The notes beneath the pieces are model-generated. The model did no database searches. It was not told the origin of the DNA and saw only the letters and a program-made list of their open reading frames with translations. From Desulfuromonadales bacterium (GTDB lineage Bacteria > Desulfobacterota > Desulfuromonadia > Desulfuromonadales > Syntrophotaleaceae), in NCBI GenBank assembly GCA_030154185.1, contig JASKKK010000005.1:1-64000 (forward strand): a stretch of 64,000 nt of DNA, read 5' to 3'. The translations under genes were made by a program, and so were the position numbers. Each line of letters begins with the position of its first letter. The first letter of the stretch is position 1. This document shows, in pieces, positions 1 through 9,927 of this stretch.

Positions 1-1369
1 GAGAGGACAGTTGCCGATGCAGATCGAGCAGAGCCGTGAAATCGCCTGTATCGGTAAAGTGCTGAATGAGGTTGGAAAGATGTTTTTTAAGAGAGATCTG
101 CTCACACCTGTCTTCCGTATTTTGCAGCAAATGGCCAAGGACGTTGGAGAGCCGCTTTTCCATTGTCAGATCATGGATGCTGTTTTTCAGCGTGGTGACG
201 ACTTCGGCCGGTAGCACCGGTGGCGGCTGGCGGTTTGGAATCTGTTGCAGAACCGATCGGTAGTCTTCTGGTACATAGTGATCGGCATGGTGCTTGGCAA
301 ATACCAGCTTGAAATGTTCTGGTGTTTGTTTCGACCTCCCTGCCGACAGACTGTCAGTAGTTTTCGGGGCGAAGTTGTCGCCGGCTGAAGAACCATGGCA
401 TGACAGCTGATTGAGCATCTGCAGGATAAAGGGGGGGATGACACCTTTTTCCGCATTGATGTCTTGCAGCGCCTCCAGAATTAGCTGGTTGGAAAAGGAG
501 CTGAGAATTGCCCCGGCATGTTTGTCGTGGGTGGCCAGGGCGGAAACGGTGCTCGATAGAAACTGCTGACGTAGAGGGGGGTGCAGGTTGCCGATAAACA
601 CCCGGAATTTGTCCAAAACTTCGCTGTGTACCTGTTGGGAGAGATTTTCCCGATCAAGATCACGTAAAAAGGAGGCAATGGCTTTGTCGTAGTCGCTGTA
701 TTCTTTTGTCCTGTCCGGGGAGCGGCTCTGGCTCAAATTCTCGGCCAATTCTTGCGGAGTCAGCCATGTGCCCGGATAAGCCGGAGCCGTTTTTGAGCTG
801 TCGACCGCCTTTAGCATGGCGTCGACAAAACCCTCCCACGGAGATGTCATGCCATCCTGCGTGGGGTTGGAAGGTTCGGAAGACTCCGACCACGGTTGCG
901 TTTGAAACCGACCGTAATGGAGAGGTGTGACGGTAAGGTGTTTGATATCAGCGGCGACGGTTGTTTCAACGATGCCGCCTCGTGCAAGGATATCTTCCGG
1001 TTTACAGGCCAGCAGGCGGCAGAAACTGCATAGTTCCGGTACCGTCAGTCCGTAATGGATGGTCAGAGCGACCAGGCCATGGGAAAACAGGGCACGGGAA
1101 AATTCGCGGTAGACCGGGTTTTTGGGATCCAAAAGAGCCGAACCGAGCATGAGCCGGTCACGGGCAACGCCTATGGTGACCTGCCGGGAGGATGTTTTGA
1201 GGTGTTCCACAACCTTGATGGTTCTTTGGGCGGAGGTGAGTATGATCTGGTGCCCGGGAGGGTAAGTGCTCACCTGCCGTCGTACGATATTCATCTGATA
1301 GATGAGATTGGACAGAAGTCTGGTGTCCAAGCAGGCCTCAGCATCTTGGTTGTCGGGATGGTGAGACAA
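1..1369 (-). CDS. Hypothetical protein, 3' end cut by the window edge
   Basis: Reading the minus strand by hand gives one uninterrupted frame from about 1409 to base 1, roughly 456 residues without a stop; the end lies outside the window. Recognisable stretches are NLIYQMNIVRRQVSTYPPGH near the N-terminus and a mostly polar helical body. I do not recognise the family. The start is uncertain. I chose the TTG at 1369 because AAGGGG lies about 7 bases before it; a GTG at 1409 and an ATG at 1294 are in the same frame, and a stop lies just upstream of the GTG. It follows the sigma-54 activator in the same direction after about 155 bases, so co-transcription is possible. Plus-strand frames here are shadows of this gene. 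Confidence 0.75.
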   Translation of the reverse strand, partial: MSHHPDNQDAEACLDTRLLSNLIYQMNIVRRQVSTYPPGHQIILTSAQRTIKVVEHLKTSSRQVTIGVARDRLMLGSALLDPKNPVYREFSRALFSHGLVALTIHYGLTVPELCSFCRLLACKPEDILARGGIVETTVAADIKHLTVTPLHYGRFQTQPWSESSEPSNPTQDGMTSPWEGFVDAMLKAVDSSKTAPAYPGTWLTPQELAENLSQSRSPDRTKEYSDYDKAIASFLRDLDRENLSQQVHSEVLDKFRVFIGNLHPPLRQQFLSSTVSALATHDKHAGAILSSFSNQLILEALQDINAEKGVIPPFILQMLNQLSCHGSSAGDNFAPKTTDSLSAGRSKQTPEHFKLVFAKHHADHYVPEDYRSVLQQIPNRQPPPVLPAEVVTTLKNSIHDLTMEKRLSNVLGHLLQNTEDRCEQISLKKHLSNLIQHFTDTGDFTALLDLHRQLSS

Positions 1370-1524
1370 TCGGTTTCCCCCTTGGCAGGATGTCGAAAAA
1401 GGTTAACACGACTCTTTTTCAACGAAGCAACCCGAGAATGCGTTTTCTCCTTGCTTGCAAAATCAAGGGATTGGAGAGCAACTCCGGATTCTGGTCGCCC
1501 ACCCGCACAATGGGTTCACGCTTT

Positions 1525-2907
1525 TTAAAGGTCTAATCGCTTGATCTTTTCGACCAGGGTGGTGCGCTTGATATTCAGCAGATCGGCTGCGCGTGCCTTG
1601 ACGCCGCCGCTTAACTCCATGGCGGATTTGATCAGACAGCGTTCGATGCCTGCTATGACCTGGGGCATGTCGAGACCCGATTCGGTCAGACGGGGACAGG
1701 ATATCTGAGGCTCTTCGTCCTCACAGGAACTGCCGCTGATATTGGCCGGCAGGTCGCTTTTACCTATTGCCGCCCCGTCTGTTAATGTGACGGTGCGTTC
1801 AATGACATTCTCCAGTTCGCGCACATTGCCGGGCCAATGGTAGTTTTCCAGAGACGTCATGGCTCCAGGGGTTATGGATACGATAGGGCGTTTCATCTCG
1901 CTGCAGGTTTTTTGCAGGAAGTGACGTGCAAGCAGGGCGATGTCCTCGCGTCTTTCCCGCAGAGGCGGCAGGGCGATGGGGATGACATTCAGACGATAAT
2001 AGAGATCGGCACGAAAGTGTCCCTGCTCAACTTCTTCCTCGAGGTTGCAGTTGGTGGCGGAGATGACCCTCACGTCAAGCTTGATTTTTTTTGAGGAGCC
2101 GACTTTTTCCACTTCCTGCTCCTGCAGCACCCGAAGAAGCTTCATTTGCAGATGCAGGGGCATGGTTCCGATTTCATCGAGAAAGATCGTGCCCTGATGA
2201 GCTTGCTGGAATTTGCCCGCTTTATCGGAAACGGCTCCTGTGAAGGCTCCTCTGACATGGCCGAATAGTTCGCTTTCCAGCAGTTCGGCGGGAATCGCTC
2301 CGCAGTTTATGGCGACAAAAGGTTTCTCCCGGCGATGACCGTTGTAGTGGATGGCCTTGGCGACAAGTTCCTTGCCGGTACCCGATTCCCCAAGGATGAG
2401 AATGGTCGAATCCGTATTGAGGATCTTTTCCATGCGGGAAAAAACGTATTGCATGGGCAGGCTGTTTCCGATGATGTTGTCGAAACGATACTTGCCCCGC
2501 AATTGTTGGCGCAGATACAGGTTTTCCGCCACCAGCTGACTTTTTTCCAGAGCCTTGGCGATGATTACCTGAAGCTTTTCGAAATGCAAAGGCTTGGTAA
2601 TATAATCGAAGGCCCCTTCCTTCATGGCTTCGACAGCAGATTCGGCAGAGCCTTTGCCGGTGATGAGGATAACGTTTGTAAAGGGCCATTGCTCTTTTAC
2701 GCGTTTCAGGATCTCGATCCCGCTGACTCCCGGCAGGAAAAGGTCGGTAAGTATGACTTCAAAGGGGGTTTTGCTCAGGATTTCCAGGGCTTTTTCGCCG
2801 GTTTCGGCGGTTGTGACCTGATACCCTGCGTTGCCGAGCAGAAGAGCGATGGCCTCGCGATTTGCAGCTTCATCTTCAATAACCAGAATTTGTGATATGT
2901 TTTTCAT
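1525..2907 (-). CDS. NtrC-family sigma-54-dependent response regulator
   Basis: Cytoplasmic transcription activator of about 460 residues. The receiver domain spans residues 5-120, with acidic pair ED at 11-12, phospho-acceptor Asp55 (ILTDLF) and Lys105 (TKP). A central AAA+ domain has Walker A GESGTGKE, the sigma-54 contact loop GAFTGA and Walker B FLDEIG. The C-terminus is a Fis-type helix-turn-helix ([20 protein letters not shown]). I chose ATG 2907 because receiver domains begin a few residues before ILVIEDE; an in-frame ATG at 3015 would add 36 poorly conserved residues. No histidine kinase is adjacent, so the partner is unknown. It diverges from nfeD across a short region that holds a perfect dyad. 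Its sigma factor is encoded further along (rpoN). Confidence 0.95.
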   Translation of the reverse strand: MKNISQILVIEDEAANREAIALLLGNAGYQVTTAETGEKALEILSKTPFEVILTDLFLPGVSGIEILKRVKEQWPFTNVILITGKGSAESAVEAMKEGAFDYITKPLHFEKLQVIIAKALEKSQLVAENLYLRQQLRGKYRFDNIIGNSLPMQYVFSRMEKILNTDSTILILGESGTGKELVAKAIHYNGHRREKPFVAINCGAIPAELLESELFGHVRGAFTGAVSDKAGKFQQAHQGTIFLDEIGTMPLHLQMKLLRVLQEQEVEKVGSSKKIKLDVRVISATNCNLEEEVEQGHFRADLYYRLNVIPIALPPLRERREDIALLARHFLQKTCSEMKRPIVSITPGAMTSLENYHWPGNVRELENVIERTVTLTDGAAIGKSDLPANISGSSCEDEEPQISCPRLTESGLDMPQVIAGIERCLIKSAMELSGGVKARAADLLNIKRTTLVEKIKRLDL

Positions 2908-2952
2908 AGTGTCGACTGCAGAAAAGGGTTGGCTTGTCATCCGATTGACGGT

Positions 2953-2970
2953 ATGGTAGAAAGCTACCAT
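2953..2970. promoter_or_regulatory. Perfect inverted repeat in divergent promoter region
   Basis: ATGGTAG and CTACCAT form exact 7-base arms around AAAG. The dyad lies between the divergently read response regulator and nfeD genes, where an operator for either would be expected. It could equally form an RNA hairpin. No binding protein can be assigned from sequence. Confidence 0.4.
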
Positions 2971-3034
2971 GCTCGGATGATCCTTGCAAGGCCGGGCGTT
3001 AAAAAATTGGCGCATCGTGGAGATCGTGGTTCAA

Positions 3035-4438
3035 ATGATTGACGCTTTATGCTCCTTAAAGATTTTTGCTCGCCGTTTCGGCGTGGTTTTTATGCTGGTG
3101 AGCCTGGCCATTTCGTTGGTCCTGCTTCGAATGGCGTTCAGCGCAGTGAATGAGACGCCACGCGTTGAAGCGGTACGTATCGCCGGGCCAATCAATCCGG
3201 TTGTAGCTGAATTTGTAACGGACCAGCTTGCTCGCGTCAACCTTGAAAATGCCGATGCCTTTCTCCTGGAACTCGATACGCCGGGCGGGTTGGACAATGC
3301 CATGCGGCAGATCATCAAGGGAATTCTCGGTTCGAATATCCCGGTCATTGTCTTTGTGTCGCCTGCCGGGGCGCGTGCCGCATCGGCGGGAGCGCTGATT
3401 ACCCTTTCCGCGGATTTCGCGGTCATGGCGCCGGGGACAAACATCGGTGCTGCGCATCCCGTTTCTATCGGCGGGGGGCAGAAGGATCCCGACGATGTCA
3501 TGATGAACAAGGTGGTGGAGGATGCCGCCGCCTATGCCCGCAGCCTTGCTGCGCGCAGGGGGCGCAATCCGTCCTGGGCAGAGAAGATGGTGCGGGAAAG
3601 TGTGTCTATCTCCGCCACCGAAGCTCTCCGTTACGGGATTGTCGATGTGGTCGCCGATAATCTTGACGATCTTTTCCAGAAACTTCATGGGCGCAATTAT
3701 CAGAGGGGTGATGTCGCCAGGAAGTTGTCCTGTAAGGGGGCGGTGGTGGCATGGGCCGCCATGGATTGGCGGCAGAAGATTCTGAATGCCGTCAGCGATC
3801 CGAATGTTGCCTACATGTTGCTCATGTTGGGGATACTCGGCGTGTTCTTTGAAATTTCTCAGCCCGGTGTCATACTGCCGGGCGCCATTGGCGGCATTTC
3901 TCTGTTGCTGGCTCTGTTTGCCTTCCAGGCTTTGCCGGTGAACTATGTCGGGATTCTGTTGATCCTGTTGGCGCTTGTGCTGTTCGTGCTGGAGGTCAAG
4001 GTGACGTCCTTCGGCATGCTTACGATTGGAGGCGTGGTTAGCATGACACTTGGCTCCCTGATGCTGTTTGAACACGCTGAACCGTTTTTCCGGGTTTCAA
4101 AGGCTCTGGTTGCCTGCAGCGTAATCGTGGTCAGCGGGCTTTGCCTTCTGGTGCTTTATTATGTGGTTCGGGCACAACGTCGACGTTTCGTGTCCGGCCG
4201 GGAAGGGATGGCCGGCTTGACCGGCGAGGCTCTTACAGAGGTCCATCAAGGCGGGCAGGTTTTCGTTCATGGCGAGTATTGGAGAGCGTTCTCGGTCGAA
4301 CCGATTGCCCGGGGTGAATCGATCGTGGTGGTGCGCATGGTTGACAACATGCGTCTGGAAGTCCGTCGCGCAAATTCCTTACCCCTGCAGGAAGCCGCGT
4401 ACCCAACGTCAGGGTCCGACAAGGAGGATGGCAAATGA
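3035..4438 (+). CDS. nfeD: NfeD-family membrane-bound serine protease (ClpP class)
   Basis: Long-form NfeD protein of about 467 residues. An N-terminal signal or anchor segment ([19 protein letters not shown]) precedes a ClpP/S49-like protease domain with LLELDTPGG and the serine motif [10 protein letters not shown]; a likely catalytic lysine sits in [14 protein letters not shown] cluster of four hydrophobic helices follows, then a C-terminal beta-rich NfeD/OB-fold domain. In this family the protease is known to cleave stomatin-type partners, and the next gene encodes one, overlapping by four bases (ATGA). Membrane quality control is the likely role. Start: ATG 3035 is the first in-frame ATG before the anchor; in-frame TTG and GTG codons lie upstream (2984, 3014). 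Confidence 0.93.
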   Translation: MIDALCSLKIFARRFGVVFMLVSLAISLVLLRMAFSAVNETPRVEAVRIAGPINPVVAEFVTDQLARVNLENADAFLLELDTPGGLDNAMRQIIKGILGSNIPVIVFVSPAGARAASAGALITLSADFAVMAPGTNIGAAHPVSIGGGQKDPDDVMMNKVVEDAAAYARSLAARRGRNPSWAEKMVRESVSISATEALRYGIVDVVADNLDDLFQKLHGRNYQRGDVARKLSCKGAVVAWAAMDWRQKILNAVSDPNVAYMLLMLGILGVFFEISQPGVILPGAIGGISLLLALFAFQALPVNYVGILLILLALVLFVLEVKVTSFGMLTIGGVVSMTLGSLMLFEHAEPFFRVSKALVACSVIVVSGLCLLVLYYVVRAQRRRFVSGREGMAGLTGEALTEVHQGGQVFVHGEYWRAFSVEPIARGESIVVVRMVDNMRLEVRRANSLPLQEAAYPTSGSDKEDGK

Positions 4439-5184
4439 TCTATCCCGTTATTGTGCTGGTTCTGCTGATTCTGATTCTTACCTCTGCGATCAAGGTGGTG
4501 TATGAATATGAGCGGGGGGTGATATTTCGCCTCGGGCGCTTCAGCGGTGTGAAGGGCCCAGGTTTAAGGCTTATCATTCCGATCGTCGACAAGCTCATGA
4601 AAATCAGTTTGCGCACGGTGGCTATGGACGTGGCGCCGCAGGACGTCATTACCAAGGATAACGTTTCGGTCAAAGTCAATGCGGTCATCTATTTTCGCGT
4701 AGTCAGTCCGGAAAAGTCGATCATCGAAGTGGAGAATTATCTTTATGCCACCAGTCAGCTGGCGCAGACTTCGCTGCGCAGCGTGCTGGGGCAGTCCGAG
4801 CTGGACGAACTGCTGGCCCATCGGGAAAGCATAAATCAACACTTACAGGAAATCCTCGATCGGCAGACCGATCCGTGGGGCGTCAAGGTATCCAATGTGG
4901 AAATAAAACATGTGGATCTGCCAGTAGAGATGCAGCGCGCCATGGCACGACAGGCGGAGGCCGAACGTGAGCGGCGTTCCAAGGTTATTCATGCCGAAGG
5001 GGAATTTCAGGCGGCTCAGAAGCTTACCGATGCGGCGGAAATTATTGCATCACAGCCGGGGGCGCTGCAGTTGCGTTATCTGCAGACTTTGACCGAAATT
5101 GCTGCGGAAAACAGCTCGACGGTGATATTTCCTTTCCCGGTGGATCTGGTGAAGCCGTTTCTGAGCAAGTTCAATCAGAACTGA
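4435..5184 (+). CDS. Slipin / stomatin-like SPFH domain protein
   Basis: A 249-residue membrane protein. One N-terminal hydrophobic segment ([15 protein letters not shown]) is followed by an SPFH/prohibitin domain ([14 protein letters not shown], then the [20 protein letters not shown] region) and a charged C-terminal helix rich in Ala, Glu and Arg ([20 protein letters not shown]), typical of slipins that oligomerise on the inner membrane. A perfect AAGGAGG ribosome site sits within the end of nfeD, and the two genes overlap, the standard bacterial NfeD-slipin operon. The pair is thought to organise and turn over membrane protein complexes. Confidence 0.95.
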   Translation: MIYPVIVLVLLILILTSAIKVVYEYERGVIFRLGRFSGVKGPGLRLIIPIVDKLMKISLRTVAMDVAPQDVITKDNVSVKVNAVIYFRVVSPEKSIIEVENYLYATSQLAQTSLRSVLGQSELDELLAHRESINQHLQEILDRQTDPWGVKVSNVEIKHVDLPVEMQRAMARQAEAERERRSKVIHAEGEFQAAQKLTDAAEIIASQPGALQLRYLQTLTEIAAENSSTVIFPFPVDLVKPFLSKFNQN

Positions 5185-5227
5185 AAACGGTTCGCTCGAC
5201 TTTCTGGACCGGTGTGAAAAGCGGCTA

Positions 5228-5255
5228 TTACATGAATTTATGGTGCATCTATAAA
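5228..5255 (+). promoter_or_regulatory. Candidate sigma-70 promoter for pyruvate carboxylase
   Basis: TTACAT (5228-5233) and TATAAA (5250-5255) are separated by 16 bases, within the 150-base gap after the slipin gene. Predicted transcription starts about 75 bases before the pyc start codon. Confidence 0.5.
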
Positions 5256-5334
5256 GAGAATATTTGCTTTGGGCCCCCGGTTTTGATACGGTTCTCGGTC
5301 GGTCCAAACACCTAGTAACAGGGAGGTTTGTTTC

Positions 5335-8300
5335 ATGGAAATAAAGAAGTTCAATAAGATCATGGCGGCCAATCGCGGGGAAATCGCCATCCGCATTTTT
5401 CGTGCCTGCATCGAGCTGGGTATCAAAACGGTCGCCATTTATTCGGAAGAAGACCGCGTATCCCTGCATCGTTACAAGGCAGATGAATCCTACCGGGTAG
5501 GTAAGGGAAAGGGGCCCATCGAAGCTTATCTGGGCATCGAAGAGATTATCGACCTGGCCAAAAAAAAGGATGTCGATGCCATTCACCCGGGTTACGGCTT
5601 TCTTTCGGAAAACCCTGAATTCGCCGAGGCCTGCGAACGTGCCGGTATCGCTCTGATCGGACCGGGCGCCGAGATTCAGCGCAGACTCGGTGACAAAGTC
5701 GCTGCCCGGAAGGTGGCCATTGCAGCCGGCGTACCGGTGGTGCCGGGCACCGACCAGCCGGTAACCAGTGAGGAAGAAGCCCTGCTGTTCGCTGCCAAAT
5801 GCGGTTATCCCATCATGGTCAAGGCGGCCGCCGGCGGCGGCGGGAGAGGCATGCGCATTGCGCGCAACCGTCAGGAACTTGTGGAAGGCTTGCGGTCGGC
5901 ATCTTCGGAGGCCAAGGCTGCGTTCGGAAATCCTGCCGTTTTTCTTGAGAAATACATAGAAAAGCCTAAACATGTCGAAGTTCAGATCATGGGTGACAAG
6001 CATGGGAACGTGGTGCATTTCTATGACCGCGATTGTTCCATTCAACGTCGTCACCAGAAGGTTATCGAAGTCGCTCCCTCTCCTAACCTGAGTGCGGCCA
6101 AGCGACAGGAATTGTGCGAATACGCCCTGCGCATCGCCAACGAAGTCGGTTATGTCAATGCCGGCACCGTTGAATTCCTCATGGATGCCGACGGCAATTT
6201 TTACTTCATCGAGGTGAATACCCGCATTCAGGTTGAGCATACCGTGACCGAATTTGTGACGGGGCGCAACCTGGTCCGCACCCAGATCCGTGTGGCCGAA
6301 GGTTACCGTCTGGCCGATCCGGAAATCGGGATTCGCAGCCAGAAGGACATCCAGCTTAACGGCTTCGCCGTTCAGGCTCGTGTGACTACTGAAGATCCCA
6401 CCCGAAATTTCTCCCCGGATTTCGGCACCATTACCGCTTATCGCAGTCCCGGCGGCTTTGGTGTACGTCTCGATGCCGGCAGCGCCTTCCCCGGTGCGCG
6501 AATTTCCCCCCATTACGATTCGTTGCTGGTCAAGATCAGCGGGTGGGGGCTTACTTTGCGTGAAGCGGCGCGCACCACCGCCCGGAGTCTCGAGGAATTT
6601 CGTCTGCGCGGGGTCAAATGCAATATCGGCTTTTTGGATAATGTCATCAATCATCCGACCTTCCTGGCCGGAGCCTGCGATACCTCATTCATCGATACGC
6701 ATCCCGAGCTGTTCCAGATACCGGTGAAGCGGGATCGAGCCAACAAGCTGTTGTCCTATATCGGCCATGTGGTGGTGAACGGATATCCCGGCATCAAGGA
6801 TCCCCTTCACTATAAGGACCTGCGTGAACCCCCCATTCCGGAGATTCACTATGATGTCCCGCGTCCCAAGGGGACCCGCGATATTCTGCTGGAAAAAGGT
6901 CCCGAGGGCCTGATTCAGTGGATCCTGGAACAGCAGCAACTGCTGATTACCGATACCACCATGCGCGATGCGCACCAGTCGCTGATGGCCACCCGATTCA
7001 GGACTCATGATCTTGTAAAGATCGCGCCTGCCACCAGTCATCTCGGCAGCGGGCTGTTCTCCCTCGAGATGTGGGGCGGAGCATCCTTTGACGTGGCCAT
7101 GCGGTTCCTGCGGGAGGATCCGTGGGAACGCCTCCACAGACTGCGGGAAAAAATTCCCAACATCCTTTTCCAGATGTTGCTGCGTGCTTCCAATGCCGTC
7201 GGATATTGCAACTATCCCGATAACGTGGTGCGGGAATTTGTCGCCAAGGCGGCGGAGTGTGGCATCGATGTCTTCAGGGTGTTCGATTCGTTGAACTGGA
7301 CCAAGGGAATGCAGGTCGCCATGGATGCGGTGCGCAAATCCGGAGGCATTTGTGAAGCGGCCATCTGCTATACCGGCGATATTCTCGATTCCAAGCGGGA
7401 CAAATATCCGCTGTCCTATTATGTCAATATGGCCAAGGAACTGGAGAAGATGGGAGCCCATATCCTCGGTATCAAGGACATGGCGGGCCTGCTCAAACCG
7501 CTGGCAGCAGAAAAGCTGGTGCGGGCATTGAAGGATGAAGTCGGTATCCCCATTCATCTGCATACCCACGATACTTCCAGCAACGGCGGAGCGACCCTGC
7601 TTTTGGCGGCTCGCGGTGGGGTCGATATTGTCGATACGGCACTGTCTTCCGTTTCCGGACTTACTGCTCAGCCCAACTTGAATGCCTTGCTGGCGGCTCT
7701 GAAGGGACACGAGCGCGATCCTCGTCTGAATGAACTGGATTTACAGAAACTTGCCAATTATTGGGAAACCGTACGCACTTACTATGCCCCCTTCGAGTCG
7801 GAATTGCGCAGCGGCACCGCGCAGGTCTATCACCACGAGATCCCCGGCGGACAATATTCGAATTACAAGCCGCAGGTCGAAGGGCTTGGTTTGGGAGACC
7901 GTTGGGAAGAGTGCAAGGATATGTATCGCAAGGTGAACGACATGTTCGGCGATATCATCAAGGTCACTCCGTCCTCCAAGATCGTCGGCGACATGGCCAT
8001 GTTCATGGTGCAGAACAATCTTGAGCCGGAGGATATTTACGAACGCGGTCATGAGTTGACCTTCCCCCAGGGGGTGGTCGATTTTTTCAAGGGAATGATA
8101 GGTCAGCCCCACGGCGGATTTCCCGAGAAGTTGCAGAAAATAGTGCTTAAAGGCGAGGAACCGCTGACCTGCCGTCCCGGTGAATTCCTCGAAGCGGTCG
8201 ATTTGGGGGCCAAACGTCAGGAACTTGAAACCAAGCTCGGTCATCCGATATCCGATCAGGACGTGCTGTCCGCCGTTCTTTATCCCGGCGTCTTCGAGGA

Positions 8301-8781
8301 ATTCGATGCTCATCGGCAGGAATATCAGGATACTTCGGTATTGCCGACACCGGTCTTTTTCTACGGGCTCGATCTCGGTGACGAAACCACCGTCGAAATG
8401 GAGCCCGGCAAAACCCTGCTGGTGCAGCTGAATGCTATCGGCAGGGTACAGGAAGACGGGCACCGGGATATCTATTTCGAACTCAACGGCGAGCCTCGGG
8501 TGATCATGGTCCCCGATCTGTCCGTGGCGGGCGAACACATCAAGCATCGCAAAGCCGATCCCGAAAACCTGCATCATGTCGGCGCGCCCATGCCGGGTAA
8601 AGTATTCCGTATCATGGTCAATATCGGTGATGTCGTCAAAAAGGGGGATATCCTCCTGTCCACCGAAGCCATGAAGATGGAAACCAACGTCAAGGCTGAA
8701 AAAGACGGTGTGGTGGCCGAAATACTGGTCAAGGAAGGAACCCAGGTGGAACAGGGCGAATTGTTGCTGATCCTGGAATAA
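5335..8781 (+). CDS. pyc: Pyruvate carboxylase (single-chain, biotin-dependent)
   Basis: Converts pyruvate, bicarbonate and ATP to oxaloacetate, the main anaplerotic step. The 1148-residue length is normal for the single-chain form. Residues 1-455 form the biotin carboxylase/ATP-grasp module (MAANRGEIAIRIFRA, glycine loop AAAGGGGRGMR, RDCSIQRRHQK, EVNTRIQVEHTVTE). The carboxyltransferase TIM barrel follows from about 530 (DTTMRDAHQSLMATRFRTHD, LHTHDTS metal ligands). The C-terminus is a biotinyl domain with acceptor Lys1114 in EAMKMET. GGAGG precedes the ATG by about 10 bases. The gene stands alone between its promoter and a strong terminator. Confidence 0.98.
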   Translation: MEIKKFNKIMAANRGEIAIRIFRACIELGIKTVAIYSEEDRVSLHRYKADESYRVGKGKGPIEAYLGIEEIIDLAKKKDVDAIHPGYGFLSENPEFAEACERAGIALIGPGAEIQRRLGDKVAARKVAIAAGVPVVPGTDQPVTSEEEALLFAAKCGYPIMVKAAAGGGGRGMRIARNRQELVEGLRSASSEAKAAFGNPAVFLEKYIEKPKHVEVQIMGDKHGNVVHFYDRDCSIQRRHQKVIEVAPSPNLSAAKRQELCEYALRIANEVGYVNAGTVEFLMDADGNFYFIEVNTRIQVEHTVTEFVTGRNLVRTQIRVAEGYRLADPEIGIRSQKDIQLNGFAVQARVTTEDPTRNFSPDFGTITAYRSPGGFGVRLDAGSAFPGARISPHYDSLLVKISGWGLTLREAARTTARSLEEFRLRGVKCNIGFLDNVINHPTFLAGACDTSFIDTHPELFQIPVKRDRANKLLSYIGHVVVNGYPGIKDPLHYKDLREPPIPEIHYDVPRPKGTRDILLEKGPEGLIQWILEQQQLLITDTTMRDAHQSLMATRFRTHDLVKIAPATSHLGSGLFSLEMWGGASFDVAMRFLREDPWERLHRLREKIPNILFQMLLRASNAVGYCNYPDNVVREFVAKAAECGIDVFRVFDSLNWTKGMQVAMDAVRKSGGICEAAICYTGDILDSKRDKYPLSYYVNMAKELEKMGAHILGIKDMAGLLKPLAAEKLVRALKDEVGIPIHLHTHDTSSNGGATLLLAARGGVDIVDTALSSVSGLTAQPNLNALLAALKGHERDPRLNELDLQKLANYWETVRTYYAPFESELRSGTAQVYHHEIPGGQYSNYKPQVEGLGLGDRWEECKDMYRKVNDMFGDIIKVTPSSKIVGDMAMFMVQNNLEPEDIYERGHELTFPQGVVDFFKGMIGQPHGGFPEKLQKIVLKGEEPLTCRPGEFLEAVDLGAKRQELETKLGHPISDQDVLSAVLYPGVFEEFDAHRQEYQDTSVLPTPVFFYGLDLGDETTVEMEPGKTLLVQLNAIGRVQEDGHRDIYFELNGEPRVIMVPDLSVAGEHIKHRKADPENLHHVGAPMPGKVFRIMVNIGDVVKKGDILLSTEAMKMETNVKAEKDGVVAEILVKEGTQVEQGELLLILE

Positions 8782-8797
8782 TCCCCGATTCACCAGC

Positions 8798-8834
8798 CCT
8801 GAAAAAGGCCGAACTTATGGTTCGGCCTTTTTTT
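8798..8834 (+). terminator. Rho-independent terminator after pyc
   Basis: AAGGCCGAAC pairs with GTTCGGCC-TT around a short loop and runs into a T tract. It lies between convergent genes (pyc and the AEC transporter) and could serve both strands because A residues precede the stem. Confidence 0.9.
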
Positions 8835-8883
8835 ATATGGTTGGTTTTGGGTATTCTGTCCCTTTGTTAATCTGCGGCTGCGG

Positions 8884-9837
8884 TCAGTAAGACAGAAGTC
8901 CCGCTATTCCCAGCAGGGTTAACAGAACGGTGAAGCTGGCCGCCGAAAAAATGGTTGAAAGAATGATAATGGAGCTGCTCAGGCGGGGATTGCCGTCGAG
9001 TTCCTGGGCCAGGACATAACTGGCCGCAGCGGTCGGTGTTCCGGCCAGCAGCACGGCGATGCCGAGATCCATACCGTGGATGCCGAAAAGACGTATCACA
9101 AGGAAATTGAGGAACGGAAAGGCGGCCAGTTTGAAAAGGGAGGCCAACCCGGCTTTTCGAAGGTCGCCCTGCAGTTGTCGGAGTGAAAAAGCCCCTCCGA
9201 TCGTTATCAAAGCCAGTGGCAGGGTGGCGCCTGTCACCAGTCGAAGACTCCGGGATACCGTGTCGGGCAAGGGAAGGCCTGAAAGACTCCAGGCAATCCC
9301 GCTAAGTGATCCGATAATCAGAGGGTTGCATAATAGCTGATCGCGTAAAAGTCGCTTTTTTGTCGCAGAGTGTCGGTTTCCCCGGGCAAGGATCAACGCC
9401 AGGATCGACAACAGATTGATTGCCGGAACCAGACAACCCATAAGCATGCCGGCTTTGGTAAACCCGGCCTCGCCGTATGCACTCAGCACAATAGGTAGTC
9501 CCACGTATGCAAGGTTGCCGCGGAAGGCTCCCTGGCTGAAGGTTCCGCGATCCTCCGGAGAATAACCGAAGGCGAGGGCCAGGCCATAGGATGATACGGC
9601 GCCGAGGCTCAGTGTTGCAAGCATGCCCAGGGTCAGGTTCAGGTTGAAGTTTGTTTCGAAGTCGGCGCTGCCGATCTTGTAAAAAAGAAGAAGTGGGAGC
9701 AGTATGAAATACAGCAGGCGGTTGGTTTGTGTCAGAAAAGACGGATCGACGAGTCCTTTGTTTCGCAGCAGGGCTCCCAGCCCAATAATGGCGAATACCG
9801 GCAGAACGATATTGAGGGTGGTCAGAAATGCTTGCAT
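8884..9837 (-). CDS. AEC-family (auxin efflux carrier-like) transporter
   Basis: A 317-residue inner-membrane protein with about ten hydrophobic helices in two halves, starting with FLTTLNIVLPVFAIIGLGALL and ending with a second set (LAGTPTAAASYVLAQEL). This matches the bacterial AEC/permease family, whose known members export or import malate, malonate or other small carboxylates. The substrate cannot be read from sequence. AGGAG lies about 8 bases before the ATG. It is divergent from the thioesterase gene and shares a terminator region with pyc; carboxylate transport next to pyruvate carboxylase is suggestive only. Confidence 0.88.
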   Translation of the reverse strand: MQAFLTTLNIVLPVFAIIGLGALLRNKGLVDPSFLTQTNRLLYFILLPLLLFYKIGSADFETNFNLNLTLGMLATLSLGAVSSYGLALAFGYSPEDRGTFSQGAFRGNLAYVGLPIVLSAYGEAGFTKAGMLMGCLVPAINLLSILALILARGNRHSATKKRLLRDQLLCNPLIIGSLSGIAWSLSGLPLPDTVSRSLRLVTGATLPLALITIGGAFSLRQLQGDLRKAGLASLFKLAAFPFLNFLVIRLFGIHGMDLGIAVLLAGTPTAAASYVLAQELDGNPRLSSSIIILSTIFSAASFTVLLTLLGIAGLLSY

Positions 9838-9927
9838 GACGATGCTCCTGCGGATACTCTGCGACCATACTCTTTTGAGGCCATGTGAGGCAATGTTCTT
9901 TTGTGATAATGACGAAAAGGAGATGTA

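Noticed and set aside
1055-1528. 157-codon plus-strand frame near the left edge
   Set aside because: It is antisense to the long minus-strand frame running off the left edge, has no family features and poor codon character.
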